A stretch of DNA of 64,000 nt, taken from assembly GCA_963605115.1 (NCBI GenBank), contig CAVCTM010000001.1, positions 1 through 64,000 of the forward strand, written 5' to 3'. Each line of letters starts with the position of its first letter. Position 1 is the stretch's first letter. This DNA is from SVKR01 sp963605115 (GTDB lineage Bacteria; Bacillota; Clostridia; Oscillospirales; Oscillospiraceae). The translations under genes and the position numbers were made by a program. Positions 23,957-32,579 of this stretch are shown piece after piece. The notes beneath the pieces are model-generated. The model made no database searches and was not told where the DNA came from. It saw only the letters and a program-made list of their open reading frames with translations.

Positions 23957-26314
23957 TCAAAGCAGCGTCCCGACCGCGTGGACAACGGCGGCGCAGACCC
24001 ACGCCAAGACGCACTGGAACACCACGACGAGCGCCGCCCAGCGCCCGCCCAGCTCGCGCCGGATGGCGGCGACAGCGGCGACGCAGGGGGTGTAGAGCAG
24101 GCAGAACACGAGCAGCGACGCGGCGGCAAGCGGCGTCAGGATGCTCGTCACCGCCGCACCGCCCAGCAGGACCGTCAGCGTCGAGACAACGCTCTCCTTC
24201 GCCATAAAGCCCGCGGCGAGCGCCGTCACGATCCGCCAGTCGCCGAAGCCGAGGGGCGCGAACACCGGGGAGAGAAAGCCCGCGATGACGGCGAGGATGG
24301 AGCCCCGCGCGTCCGCCACGACGTTCAGACGGAAATCAAAGGTCTGGAGGAACCAGACGACAATGGAGGCAAGGAAAATGACCGTAAACGCGCGCTGAAG
24401 AAAGTCGCGCGCTTTGTCCCATAGCAGGTGGGCGACGTTGCCGAGCCCCGGCAGACGGTAATTCGGCAGCTCCATCACGAAGGGGACCGCCTCACCCTTG
24501 AAAAGCGTGTTCTTGGACGCGAGCGCCACGAGAACCCCGACCAGAATCCCCAGCAGATAGAGCGCGAGCATCACGAGCCCGCCGCGTCCGGGGAAGAACG
24601 CCGCCGTGAAAAATCCGTAGATCGGCAGCTTGGCGGTGCAGGACATAAACGGCGTCAGCACGATCGTCATGCGCCGGTCCCGCGCGCTCGGCAGCGTGCG
24701 GCTCGCCATCACGCCCGGCACCGTGCAGCCGAAGCCGATGAGCATCGGCACGATGCTGCGCCCGGAGAGCCCGAGCCGGCGCAGCAGCTTGTCCATGACG
24801 AACGCGATGCGCGCCATGTATCCGCTGTCTTCGAGCATGGAGAGAAAGAAAAACAGCACAACGATGATCGGAATGAAGCTCAGCACGCTGCCGACGCCGC
24901 CGAAAATGCCGTCGATGACGAGCGAGTGGATGACGGGGTTGACGTTCGCGGCGGCGAGCGCGCCGTCCGCGAGCGCGGTCAGCGCGTCGATCCCGCGGGC
25001 GAGCAGGTTTTGCAGCGCCGCGCCGACAACGTTGAAGGTGAGGTAAAACACCAGCGCCATGATGACGATAAACGCCGGGATCGCGGTGTATTTCCCGGTC
25101 AGCACGCGGTCGATCCTGCGGCTGCGGATATGCTCGCGGCTCTCCCGCGGGCGGACGACCGTGCGCGAGCAGAGACGTTGGATAAAATCAAAGCGCATGT
25201 CCGCGATCGCCGCGGCGCGGTCGAGCCCGCGCTCGGACTCCATCTGGACGACGATGTGCTCCACCATCTCCCGCTCGTTTTCACTCAGCCGCAGCGCCTC
25301 CGTGACGAGCGCGTCGCCCTCGACGAGCTTGCTCGCGGCAAAGCGCAGCGGCAGTCCCGCCGCCGCAGCGTGGTCTTCGATCAGGTGCATAATGCCGTGG
25401 AGACAGCGGTGGACCGCGCCGCCGTGGGCGTGCTCGTCGCAGAAATCGACGCGGCCGGGCTTTTCCTGATAGCGCGCGATGTGGACCGCGTGGCGCACGA
25501 GCTCGTCGATGCCCTCGCTCCGCGCGGCGGAGATGGGAACGACCGGCACGCCGAGCATCGCCTCCATCTCGTTGATGCGGATCGTGCCGCCGTTGCCGCG
25601 CACCTCGTCCATCATGTTCAGCGCGAGCACGACCGGTGTGTCCAGCTCCATCAGCTGCATCGTGAGATAGAGATTGCGCTCGATGTTCGTCGCGTCGGCG
25701 ATGTTGATAATGCAGCTCGGCTTTTCCTCCAGAATGAACTGGCGCGAAACGATCTCCTCCGCCGAGTAGGGCGAGAGGGAATAAATGCCGGGCAGGTCCG
25801 TGACAAGCGTGTCCGCGTGTCCGCGGATGGCGCCGGATTTGCGGTCCACGGTGACGCCGGGAAAGTTGCCGACGTGCTGGTTGGAGCCCGTGAGGGCGTT
25901 GAAAAGCGTCGTCTTGCCGCAGTTCTGGTTTCCGGCGAGGGCGAAGGTCAGCGTCGTGCCGTCCGGCAGGGTCGTACCGTCAGATTTTGCGTGATAGCGC
26001 CCCTCCTCGCCGAGACCGGGGTGCTCAGCGTCATGCGGGTGCTCGCGCTGAGGATAGTCGCGGTGTGCGCTCTGCGGGCGGTCTCCGGCGTTTACGGGCT
26101 TGATCCCGATCTGCGCTGCGTCGGCGAGACGCAGCGTCAGTTCATAGTCGTGGATGCGGAGCTCCATCGGGTCGCCCATCGGCGCGAGCTTCATCAGCTT
26201 CACCCGCGCGCCGGGGATGACGCCCATATCGAGAAAATGCTGCCGCAGCGCGCCCTCGCCGCCGACAGAAAGAATTTGCGCCGTCTCGCCGGGGCGCAGC
26301 TCGTCCAAAGTCAT
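23957..26314 (-). CDS. feoB: FeoA-FeoB fusion, ferrous iron transporter
   Basis: 785 residues. Residues 1-75 are a FeoA-type SH3 domain (LRPGETAQILSVGGEGALRQ, MGVIPGARVKL). A linker (about 76-118) carries five histidines between residues 84 and 108. The FeoB G domain follows with GNQNCGKTT (G1, 128-136), DLPG (G3, 173-176) and NMMD (G4), then a membrane part of about eight helices with paired gate motifs GCTVPGVMASRT and SCTAKLPIYGFF. It imports Fe(II) across the plasma membrane. FeoA is normally a separate protein. A DtxR-like palindrome lies 21 bases before the start codon. Confidence 0.95.
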   Translation of the reverse strand: MTLDELRPGETAQILSVGGEGALRQHFLDMGVIPGARVKLMKLAPMGDPMELRIHDYELTLRLADAAQIGIKPVNAGDRPQSAHRDYPQREHPHDAEHPGLGEEGRYHAKSDGTTLPDGTTLTFALAGNQNCGKTTLFNALTGSNQHVGNFPGVTVDRKSGAIRGHADTLVTDLPGIYSLSPYSAEEIVSRQFILEEKPSCIINIADATNIERNLYLTMQLMELDTPVVLALNMMDEVRGNGGTIRINEMEAMLGVPVVPISAARSEGIDELVRHAVHIARYQEKPGRVDFCDEHAHGGAVHRCLHGIMHLIEDHAAAAGLPLRFAASKLVEGDALVTEALRLSENEREMVEHIVVQMESERGLDRAAAIADMRFDFIQRLCSRTVVRPRESREHIRSRRIDRVLTGKYTAIPAFIVIMALVFYLTFNVVGAALQNLLARGIDALTALADGALAAANVNPVIHSLVIDGIFGGVGSVLSFIPIIVVLFFFLSMLEDSGYMARIAFVMDKLLRRLGLSGRSIVPMLIGFGCTVPGVMASRTLPSARDRRMTIVLTPFMSCTAKLPIYGFFTAAFFPGRGGLVMLALYLLGILVGVLVALASKNTLFKGEAVPFVMELPNYRLPGLGNVAHLLWDKARDFLQRAFTVIFLASIVVWFLQTFDFRLNVVADARGSILAVIAGFLSPVFAPLGFGDWRIVTALAAGFMAKESVVSTLTVLLGGAAVTSILTPLAAASLLVFCLLYTPCVAAVAAIRRELGGRWAALVVVFQCVLAWVCAAVVHAVGTLL

Positions 26315-26334
26315 TCGGTTTCCTCTCTCTTCGT

Positions 26335-26350
26335 GTTAGTTCGAGCTAAC
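26335..26350. promoter_or_regulatory. DtxR/IdeR-like operator upstream of feoAB
   Basis: GTTAGTTCGAGCTAAC is symmetric at 14 of 16 positions and carries the TTAG...CTAA half-sites of iron-dependent DtxR-family repressors. It lies just upstream of the feoAB ribosome site, where a bound repressor would block expression when iron is plentiful. Confidence 0.65.
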
Positions 26351-26351
26351 A

Positions 26352-26387
26352 AAAGCTGCCGCCATGATAGCCCATGGCGGCAGCTTT
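26352..26387 (-). terminator. Terminator of the DHHW/MBOAT genes
   Basis: A perfect 15-bp stem (AAAGCTGCCGCCATG / CATGGCGGCAGCTTT) with a 6-base loop. On the minus strand it ends in TTTTGTT and overlaps the start of the feoAB control region. Confidence 0.75.
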
Positions 26388-26434
26388 GTCAACGGGAAAT
26401 GCGCGGACTTTCAGCGAGGCGGCGGAGGGGGGAG

Positions 26435-27556
26435 TCAGTATCCCGCGAGGAACAGATTGTTGTCCTCGGCGAAGTTTTTCACGCTGTAGCACACCAGCAC
26501 GGTGTCGATCCCGTGCTCGGCGGCGTAGGCTTTCACGCTGCTGCGGTAATAGCGGAGGTCCAGAATGTGCAGCTCGGAGAAGTGGGCGGTGAGGTAAGGG
26601 CTCAGCGTGTCCATATACGAGTCGCGCAGGATGAGCAGCCGCGGCGCGTCGGAGTGCTCCGTTTTGATGGTCAGCAGCGGCGTGTTTCCGCCGTAGAAGT
26701 AAGAGTATTTGTCCTTTACGGCGAGAAAGCTCTCGTCATACATCTTGCCCGGAACGGCGGCGCCCTGCGGATAGTTCGTGACGGTGATGCCCGTGTCCGG
26801 GACGAAGGTGCTGATGCTGTCCGGTTTTACCCACGAAAAGCCGGAGCTGGAATAGGTCGTGCCGTAAAACTCGTCGCTGACGACGGTCTCGGTATAGTCG
26901 CCGAGCGGCACGGGGTCGAAGCCCATCGCGCCGGCGAGGGCGGCATAGCCGTAATAAGCGCCGAGCGTCGTCCAGTGGTGGTCCGTGCGGAAGAAGATAG
27001 GTTCATCGCGGTGCGCGGCGAGCGCGGAGGCGACGTCCACGCTCTGCGCCGTGACATAGCCGTAGGCGTAGTCAATGGTGTCCAGCTGGCTGTCGTTCGG
27101 CGCGCCGTCCGGTAGCAGATCGCGGTCGATCTCCGCTGCGGAGGGGATGAGCGCAAAGTAAACGGGGACGCCGACGTTCTCTGCAAGGGCGTTTACGGCG
27201 TCCAGATTGAAATCCAGATCGTCCTGCGCGGGGGCGGTGTAAGGCTCCAGCAGCGTTTCGCCCTCGCAGAGATAAACGCCGTTGTTCGCCGTCTTCCCGG
27301 CGGCGAGCTCCGCACCGGCCTTCAGCGTCGTCCACCCGTCGCGCAGGGGGAACTGGTCGGTAATGAAATCCTCGTATGCGGTCGTGAATTTTCCGGAAAA
27401 GAGGGCGGAAAAGGTGAATTTCGGCGCGGTCTGGAGCGTTCGGTTTTCGCGCTCGGAGAAGCTCTTTTTCGGAAGGACGAGCCCCAGCACGAACAGCACG
27501 CCGAGAAAGGCGAGGAAGAGCGCGGTCTGGACGATCGCGGCGGTTTTCTTTTTCAT
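26435..27556 (-). CDS. DHHW-family protein, partner of MBOAT O-acetyltransferase
   Basis: 373 residues. One N-terminal membrane helix (about 8-28) anchors an extracytoplasmic SGNH/AlgX-like domain; the diagnostic DHHW motif is in FFRTDHHWTTLGAYYGYAALA, and LLILRDSYMDTLSPYL carries a second conserved Asp/Ser stretch. Such proteins (AlgX, AlgJ, DHHW) move acetyl groups delivered by an MBOAT protein onto an exported polysaccharide. The MBOAT gene lies 16 bases upstream on the same strand. The acceptor polymer is unknown, as no glycosyltransferases are nearby. Confidence 0.88.
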   Translation of the reverse strand: MKKKTAAIVQTALFLAFLGVLFVLGLVLPKKSFSERENRTLQTAPKFTFSALFSGKFTTAYEDFITDQFPLRDGWTTLKAGAELAAGKTANNGVYLCEGETLLEPYTAPAQDDLDFNLDAVNALAENVGVPVYFALIPSAAEIDRDLLPDGAPNDSQLDTIDYAYGYVTAQSVDVASALAAHRDEPIFFRTDHHWTTLGAYYGYAALAGAMGFDPVPLGDYTETVVSDEFYGTTYSSSGFSWVKPDSISTFVPDTGITVTNYPQGAAVPGKMYDESFLAVKDKYSYFYGGNTPLLTIKTEHSDAPRLLILRDSYMDTLSPYLTAHFSELHILDLRYYRSSVKAYAAEHGIDTVLVCYSVKNFAEDNNLFLAGY

Positions 27557-27572
27557 TCGGCTTGCCCTCCCT

Positions 27573-28967
27573 TCAGAAGCGGAAATAGAGAAACGGATTA
27601 TAAGTCGCGTCCACGAGATAAGCCGTGGATAGGATGAGCACCGCAGCGATCATCACGGGCGTCACCGCGGCGCGGACGCGCTCGCCGAGGCGGTCGTAGA
27701 GCCGCTTTCCGAGCGGCAGACAGGCGACGATCGCGACGACGAAGATCACGGCATAGCTGCGCAGGTAAAACAGGTCCTGCGCGCTCCAGAGCCCCGCTCC
27801 GCCGCCGAACATCGCCCGGTAATAGCCGAAGGCGGCGCCAAGACTCGGCAGGTCAAACAGGACCCAGCCGCAGACGGCGACGAGAAGCGCATAGACCGTC
27901 GCGAGGACGGGGACCTTTTTCAGCGGCTTTAAGAGGAAGAGCTTTTCCAGCATGAGGAAGACGGCATAATAAAGCCCCCAGCAGAGGAAGGTCCAGTTCG
28001 CGCCGTGCCAGAAGCCCGTGAGCGCCCAGACGATCAGAATATTCAGAAGCTGCCGTGCCATCCCCTTGCGGTTGCCGCCGAGGGGGATGTAAACATAGTC
28101 GCGGAACCAGGTGCCGAGACTGATATGCCAGCGCCGCCAGAACTCCGTCACGGAGCGGGAGATATAGGGGTAATCGAAGTTTTCGAGAAACTCAAAGCCC
28201 AGCATCCTGCCGAGACCGATCGCCATGTCGGAGTAGCCGGAGAAATCGAAATAAATTTGCAGCGAGAAGGCGAGGATGCCCATCCACGAGCCGAGCACGG
28301 TCAGCTCCGCGCCGGAGGCGGCGGAGTAAACGTCCCAGAGCGCGCCGATGTTGTTCGCGATGAGCACCTTTTTGCCGAGCCCGACGATGAAGCGCCGCAC
28401 GCCGGAGGCGAACTGGTCCACGCTGTTTGCGCGGAAGGAGAGCTGGTCGGCGACGTCCTTGTAGCGCACGATGGGACCGGCGATAAGCTGGGGGAAGAGC
28501 GCCACGAAGGTGCCGAAGGAGATGAAGCTGCGCTGCAGCTCCGCGTCGCCGCGGTAAACGTCGATGGGGTAGCTCATCGTCTGGAAGGTGTAAAACGAAA
28601 TGCCGATCGGCAGCGTCAGCCCCAGCGCCGCGATATGAACGCCGGGAATGCGGCTGAGCGTTGCGGCGAAGAGGTCGTAATACTTGAAAAAGCCGAGCAG
28701 TGCGAGGTTGACGATGATGTCCGCCGTGAGCCACGCCTTCGCGCGGCGGCGGTCGGTGTGCTTATACTTTTCCACGAGGAAGCCCGCGGCGAAGTTGATC
28801 GCCATGGAAAACACCATCAGCAGCACATAGACCGGCTCGCCCCAGCCGTAAAACACGAGGTTCACGGCGAAGAGCCAGACATTGCGCCAGCGCGTCGGGA
28901 CAAAATAATAGACTGCCAGCACGACCGGCAGGTATTGGAACATGAAAAGCAGGCTGGAAAAGACCAT
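27573..28967 (-). CDS. MBOAT-family O-acyltransferase (AlgI/DltB-like)
   Basis: 464 residues with about ten to twelve membrane segments. Family motifs: PIGISFYTFQTMSYPIDVYRG, FPQLIAGPIVRY, FWRRWHISLGTWFRDYVYIPLGG and GFWHGANWTFLCWGLYYA, whose histidine is catalytic. AlgI-type proteins pass acetyl groups from cytoplasmic acetyl-CoA to an outside partner, here very probably the DHHW protein encoded next. AAGGAG precedes ATG 28967. DltB is a less likely identity because dltA, dltC and dltD are absent. Confidence 0.92.
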   Translation of the reverse strand: MVFSSLLFMFQYLPVVLAVYYFVPTRWRNVWLFAVNLVFYGWGEPVYVLLMVFSMAINFAAGFLVEKYKHTDRRRAKAWLTADIIVNLALLGFFKYYDLFAATLSRIPGVHIAALGLTLPIGISFYTFQTMSYPIDVYRGDAELQRSFISFGTFVALFPQLIAGPIVRYKDVADQLSFRANSVDQFASGVRRFIVGLGKKVLIANNIGALWDVYSAASGAELTVLGSWMGILAFSLQIYFDFSGYSDMAIGLGRMLGFEFLENFDYPYISRSVTEFWRRWHISLGTWFRDYVYIPLGGNRKGMARQLLNILIVWALTGFWHGANWTFLCWGLYYAVFLMLEKLFLLKPLKKVPVLATVYALLVAVCGWVLFDLPSLGAAFGYYRAMFGGGAGLWSAQDLFYLRSYAVIFVVAIVACLPLGKRLYDRLGERVRAAVTPVMIAAVLILSTAYLVDATYNPFLYFRF

Positions 28968-28994
28968 GGGCGGTTTTTCTCCTTGGTGATCGGA

Positions 28995-30023
28995 TTATCG
29001 GTCGTTTTTGTCCGGCATGTCCGCGGCGGGACGGTCCGGGCGGAAATCGCCGAGCGGGTTCGCGCTCGCAGCGGAGCGGAGCTCGCTGCTGTCGACGTGG
29101 GTATAGATCTGGGTGGTGTTCAGATTCTCATGCCCCAGCAGCTCCTGAAGCGTGCGGACGTCGACGCCATATTGCAGCATCAGCGTCGCCGCCGTGTGGC
29201 GGAGCTTGTGGGCGGAATACTTGTCCGCGTCCAGCCCGGCACGCAGCAGGCTTTTTTTGACCATGCTGTGGACCGCCTCGCGGCTGAGCCGCCCGTGGCG
29301 CGCGGAGAGAAAGAGCGCGTTGCTCCGCGCCCCGGCGGTCGGGCGGACGAGCAGATAGTCGTTGATGGCGGCGGCGGTCGCGTCGTTTAAGTAGACAACG
29401 CGCTCCTTGCCGCCCTTGCCGAACACACGGAGATTATCGCTGCGCACGTCGGCGAGGTTCAGACCCACGATCTCCGAAATGCGGAGTCCGCAGTTTAAGA
29501 AGATACATAGAATGCAGTAATCCCGCTCGCGGAAGCGCCCGTCCACGGCGGAGAGGAGCTGCCGGCTCTCCTCCAGCGTGAGGTAGCGGGGGAGGGCTTT
29601 GGGGATCTTCGGCGAATCGAGGTCCTGCACGGGGTTTTCCTTCAGCAGCTTGGCTTTGCTCGTGAGGTATTTGTAAAAGCTCTTGATCGACGCGATCTTG
29701 CGCGCGCGGCTCGCCGCGCCGAGACCGTAGCTCGTCTCGCGGCTGTGCTGGTTGCGCACGCGGTCGCGGCTTAAAAACGAGAGGAACGCATACACTTCCG
29801 AGAGCGTCACCGCGCCGACAAATTCGAGGTCCACGTCCGCAATGTCGATCTCCTCAATGTCCGTCCCCGGCGGAACGGTGCCGCGGCTTAACTTCAGATA
29901 GCGGAAAAAGGTCCGCAGGTCGAGGAAGTATTCGTCCACGGTGTTCTTCGAGTGCCCGCGGATGGTCTCGTGATAGGTGAGGAAGTCCTGTAAAATTTTC
30001 GGTGTTCCGGCTCTGTAGTCCAT
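28995..30023 (-). CDS. Tyrosine recombinase, XerC/XerD-like
   Basis: 342 residues from ATG 30023 (MDYRAGTPKIL) with AGAGG upstream. N-terminal SAM-like core-binding domain (about 10-125), then the catalytic domain with the full active site: Arg181 (GLRISEIVGL), Lys206 (GKGGKER), His272 and Arg275 (HKLRH), His298 (LLGHENL) and Tyr307 (TQIYTHV). Length and lack of phage genes favour a housekeeping Xer resolvase or a chromosomal integrase over a mobile-element enzyme. It may be co-transcribed with the MBOAT gene 27 bases downstream. A dif site was not found. Confidence 0.88.
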   Translation of the reverse strand: MDYRAGTPKILQDFLTYHETIRGHSKNTVDEYFLDLRTFFRYLKLSRGTVPPGTDIEEIDIADVDLEFVGAVTLSEVYAFLSFLSRDRVRNQHSRETSYGLGAASRARKIASIKSFYKYLTSKAKLLKENPVQDLDSPKIPKALPRYLTLEESRQLLSAVDGRFRERDYCILCIFLNCGLRISEIVGLNLADVRSDNLRVFGKGGKERVVYLNDATAAAINDYLLVRPTAGARSNALFLSARHGRLSREAVHSMVKKSLLRAGLDADKYSAHKLRHTAATLMLQYGVDVRTLQELLGHENLNTTQIYTHVDSSELRSAASANPLGDFRPDRPAADMPDKNDR

Positions 30024-30206
30024 CAAAAGCGCCTCTTTGTTCCGCAACTTTTCCACAGACCCGCGCCGGGTGCGGCGCAGGGCACTTTTGCTATTTTAAC
30101 CGTTTTTTCCGCTTTCGTCAACATTGCAAAAATAAATCTTTCTTTTTTGTCGAAAAGGTGGTATAGTATCAGCATTCACTTAGTTTTCCCGAAGGAGGCA
30201 AGCGCT

Positions 30207-31421
30207 ATGAGCATCCAGATGGCTGCCCGCATGGAGCAGGTCCATTCCGATATCCGCGGTCCCATTTTTGTCGAGGCGAACCGCATGGCGGCGGAGGGGA
30301 CGCCGATCCTGAAGCTGAACACCGGCAACCCGGCGACCTTCGGCTTCCGGATGCCGGAGAGCGTCCGCGGCGCGCTGGAGAAAAATCTCGACAGGGCGGT
30401 CGCTTACTGCGACTTAAAAGGCATGCCGGAGGCGCGCCGCGCCATTTGCGACTATCATCTCGACCGCGGCGTGCAGGGCATCACGCCGGAGAGCATCTTC
30501 ATCGGCAACGGCGTCAGTGAGATCGCGACGATGATCTCCACCGCGCTCTTCGACTACGGCGACGAAATTTTGATCCCGACGCCGAGCTACTCGCTCTGGA
30601 CAAACGTCGCCTACATCACGGGCAGCAAGCCCGTGATGTACCGCTGCGATGAGCAAAGCGGCTGGTATCCCGACGTGGCGGACATCCGGCGCAAGATCAC
30701 GCCGAAGACCAAGGCGATTTTGCTCATCAACCCGAATAACCCCACCGGTGCGGTCTACCCGCTGGAGGTCCTGCTCGACATCATCAAGCTCGCGTGGGAG
30801 CACGATCTCGTCATCATCTCCGACGAGATCTACGACCGCCTCGTGATGGACGGACTCACGACCTATTCCACCGCCGCGCTCGCGCCGGAGCTTCCGGTCA
30901 TCACCTGCAACGGGCTCAGCAAGAGCCACATTATCTGCGGCTTCCGCTGCGGCTGGATGTGCGTCTCCGGTCCGGAGGGCTTCACGACGCCGATGATCGA
31001 GGCGGTGCAGAAGCTCGCCGCCATGCGTCTTTGCGGCAACGCGCTGACCCAGCTCGTCATCCCCGCCGCGCTCGCCGACAGCGCGAGCACGCAGGCGATG
31101 CTCGTCCCCGGCGGCAGGCTCTATGAGCAGCGCGAGGCGACCTGCCGCGCGCTCGACGAGATCCCCGGCATTACTTACGTGAAAAACCACGCCGCGTTCT
31201 ACCTCTTCCCGCGGGTCGACGCCGCAAAATTCCACATCACGAGCGACAAGCAGTTCGCGATGGATGTCCTCCACGCGACGCACATTCTTTTCGTCCCCGG
31301 CAGCGGCTTCGACTGGGCGGAGCCGGACCACTTCCGCCTCGTCATGCTCCCGCAGCCGGAGATCATGGCAAAGGCGATGGGGGACATCGGAAAATTCCTT
31401 GAGACTTATCAGCAGGCGTAA
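30207..31421 (+). CDS. PLP-dependent aminotransferase, alanine aminotransferase (AlaA)-like
   Basis: 404 residues from ATG 30207 (MSIQMAARMEQVHSDIRGP) after GAAGGAGG. Class I/II aminotransferase fold: LNTGNPATFGFRMP substrate loop, INPNNPTGAVY, ISDEIYDRLVMDG (PLP-ring Asp and Tyr) and NGLSKSHIICGFRCGW (the Lys forms the Schiff base; the Arg binds phosphate). The N-terminal pattern and length match the AlaA group that makes alanine from pyruvate and glutamate. Substrate assignment is by resemblance. It stands alone between a Xer gene and tRNA genes. Confidence 0.9.
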   Translation: MSIQMAARMEQVHSDIRGPIFVEANRMAAEGTPILKLNTGNPATFGFRMPESVRGALEKNLDRAVAYCDLKGMPEARRAICDYHLDRGVQGITPESIFIGNGVSEIATMISTALFDYGDEILIPTPSYSLWTNVAYITGSKPVMYRCDEQSGWYPDVADIRRKITPKTKAILLINPNNPTGAVYPLEVLLDIIKLAWEHDLVIISDEIYDRLVMDGLTTYSTAALAPELPVITCNGLSKSHIICGFRCGWMCVSGPEGFTTPMIEAVQKLAAMRLCGNALTQLVIPAALADSASTQAMLVPGGRLYEQREATCRALDEIPGITYVKNHAAFYLFPRVDAAKFHITSDKQFAMDVLHATHILFVPGSGFDWAEPDHFRLVMLPQPEIMAKAMGDIGKFLETYQQA

Positions 31422-31438
31422 AATCCGCCGCTCATCCC

Positions 31439-31468
31439 GCGTCTGCCGGAATTTTTTTCGGCAGACGC
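31439..31468 (+). other. Hairpin after the aminotransferase gene
   Basis: A perfect 10-bp stem (GCGTCTGCCG / CGGCAGACGC) with a 10-base loop that contains seven T. No T run follows the stem, so termination is uncertain. Confidence 0.4.
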
Positions 31469-31490
31469 GGCGAAAAACGCAAATTCGGCG

Positions 31491-31519
31491 TTGACATTTC
31501 CTGCCGACTGTGCTAATAT
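31491..31519 (+). promoter_or_regulatory. Strong promoter of the tRNA-Ser genes
   Basis: TTGACA (31491-31496), 17-base spacer, TAATAT (31514-31519): close to consensus, 38 bases before the first tRNA. Confidence 0.8.
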
Positions 31520-31556
31520 GATCGGGCAACTGAAAATCCGTTTTCGAGTTCGGCTT

Positions 31557-31648
31557 GGAGAAGTACCCAAGAGGCCGAAGGGGCTCCCCTGCTAAGGGAG
31601 TAGGGCGTGTTGAGCGCCGCTCGGGTTCAAATCCCGACTTCTCCGCCA
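31557..31648 (+). tRNA. tRNA-Ser (anticodon GCT)
   Basis: A 92-base class II tRNA including encoded CCA. Acceptor GGAGAAG pairs with CTTCTCC. The anticodon loop CTGCTAA is closed by CTCCC/GGGAG, giving GCU, which reads AGC/AGU. The long variable arm (GGCG/CGCC) and T arm (TCGGG TTCAAAT CCCGA) confirm serine type. Confidence 0.97.
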
Positions 31649-31652
31649 CAAG

Positions 31653-31687
31653 AAAGAGACGCCGAACGCGGCGTCTCTTTTCTTTTC
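31653..31687 (+). terminator. Terminator between the tRNA-Ser genes
   Basis: A perfect 11-bp stem (AAAGAGACGCC / GGCGTCTCTTT) with a 6-base loop, followed by a T-rich run. It may end the first tRNA transcript or act as a partial stop before the second. Confidence 0.75.
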
Positions 31688-31705
31688 AGCTGCGCTTTCA
31701 TATCC

Positions 31706-31794
31706 GGAGAGTTACCGAAGCGGTCATAACGGGGCGGTCTTGAAAACCGTTAGGGCGCAAGCCCACGCGGGTTCGAATCCTGCACTCTCCGCCA
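31706..31794 (+). tRNA. tRNA-Ser (anticodon TGA)
   Basis: An 89-base class II tRNA including CCA. Acceptor GGAGAGT pairs with ACTCTCC. The anticodon loop CTTGAAA gives UGA, which reads UCA and other UCN codons. The variable arm is GGGC/GCCC and the T arm has loop TTCGAAT. Confidence 0.96.
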
Positions 31795-31798
31795 TAAA

Positions 31799-31834
31799 AA
31801 GTGCCTTCTGTCATAGACAAGAGGCACTTTTTTT
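31799..31834 (+). terminator. Terminator after the second tRNA-Ser
   Basis: Stem AAGTGCCT...AGGCACTT (31799-31806 / 31822-31829) with a T run, just after the CCA end. Confidence 0.75.
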
Positions 31835-31867
31835 CGTGCTGAGTGTGTCCAAGGGTCCACCGCTGCT

Positions 31868-32509
31868 TCACTCCAGACACACCCCGACCAGCTCCGCTGC
31901 GGAGCTGAGGTTCCGATCGCCGAGACGCTTTGCCGCGGCGTCGCCGACGCAGGCGAGGGTGAAGCCGCCGGCGCGGGCGGCTGCGGCGCCGGAGGCGGCG
32001 TCCTCCACGACGAGGCAGTCCGCGGGCGGGATGCCGAGCATCTCCGCCGCCCTGAGAAAAACCTCCGGGTCCGGCTTTGCGCGGGTGATGCAGCTGCCGT
32101 CGCACACGGCATCGAAGAAGCCGCCGAGACCGAGGCGGTCCAGAATCAAGGGTGCGTTGCGGCTCGACGAGCCGACGGCGAGGCGCAGTCCGGCGCTCCG
32201 CAGCGCGCGGAGCATCTCCGCGACGGCGGGGTCGAGGTCCGCAGGACTCATCCCGGCGAGCTGGGCGCGGTAGCGCTCGTTTTTCCTCGCGGCGAGCGCC
32301 AGTTTCTCCGCATCGGACCAGCTCCTGCCGCTCTTGGCGAGGATGAGCTCCAAACTCGCCATGCGCGAAACGCCGCGCAGCGCGTCGTTGTCCCGGCGGT
32401 CAAAGGGGATGCCGAGCTCGCCGGCGAGACTTTTCCATGCCCGATAGTGCATTTCGTCCGTGGAGCAGAGCACGCCGTCCAGGTCAAAGATCACAGCGCG
32501 AAAACGCAT
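31868..32509 (-). CDS. pgmB: Beta-phosphoglucomutase
   Basis: 213 residues. HAD fold with nucleophile Asp9 and general acid Asp11 (VIFDLDGVLCSTDEMHYRAWK), the substrate-specificity motif RGVSRMASLELIL typical of beta-PGM, VGSSSRNAP (motif II Ser), Lys in ITRAKPDPEVF, and VVEDAASGAAAARAGG (motif IV). It interconverts beta-glucose 1-phosphate and glucose 6-phosphate, usually for products of maltose, trehalose or similar phosphorylases. No phosphorylase is near. AAAGGAG precedes ATG 32509. It lies downstream of the ABC operon but beyond a strong terminator. Confidence 0.9.
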   Translation of the reverse strand: MRFRAVIFDLDGVLCSTDEMHYRAWKSLAGELGIPFDRRDNDALRGVSRMASLELILAKSGRSWSDAEKLALAARKNERYRAQLAGMSPADLDPAVAEMLRALRSAGLRLAVGSSSRNAPLILDRLGLGGFFDAVCDGSCITRAKPDPEVFLRAAEMLGIPPADCLVVEDAASGAAAARAGGFTLACVGDAAAKRLGDRNLSSAAELVGVCLE

Positions 32510-32529
32510 GGTATCGCTTCTCCTTTCTC

Positions 32530-32565
32530 AAAAAACGCCCCGGCGCAGCCTCTTGCGCCGGGGCG
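32530..32565 (-). terminator. Terminator of the ABC transporter operon
   Basis: A perfect 12-bp GC stem (32536-32547 / 32554-32565) followed on the minus strand by six T, 14 bases after the ATPase stop. It separates the ABC operon from pgmB. Confidence 0.88.
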
Positions 32566-32579
32566 AAAAACGCGGAATG

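Noticed and set aside
27573..28967. DltB of the teichoic-acid D-alanylation operon
   Set aside because: dltA, dltC and dltD are missing, while a DHHW protein, the usual partner of AlgI-type O-acetyltransferases, follows immediately.
30139..30167. Promoter for the aminotransferase gene (TATAGT at 30162-30167)
   Set aside because: No acceptable -35 element at 16-18 bases; left out as a feature although some promoter must exist in this 180-base gap.
28995..31794. Tyrosine recombinase near two tRNA-Ser genes as a sign of an integrated island
   Set aside because: No phage, plasmid or transposition genes lie between them, the tRNA genes are intact with encoded CCA, no direct repeat of a tRNA end was found, and flanking genes are ordinary.
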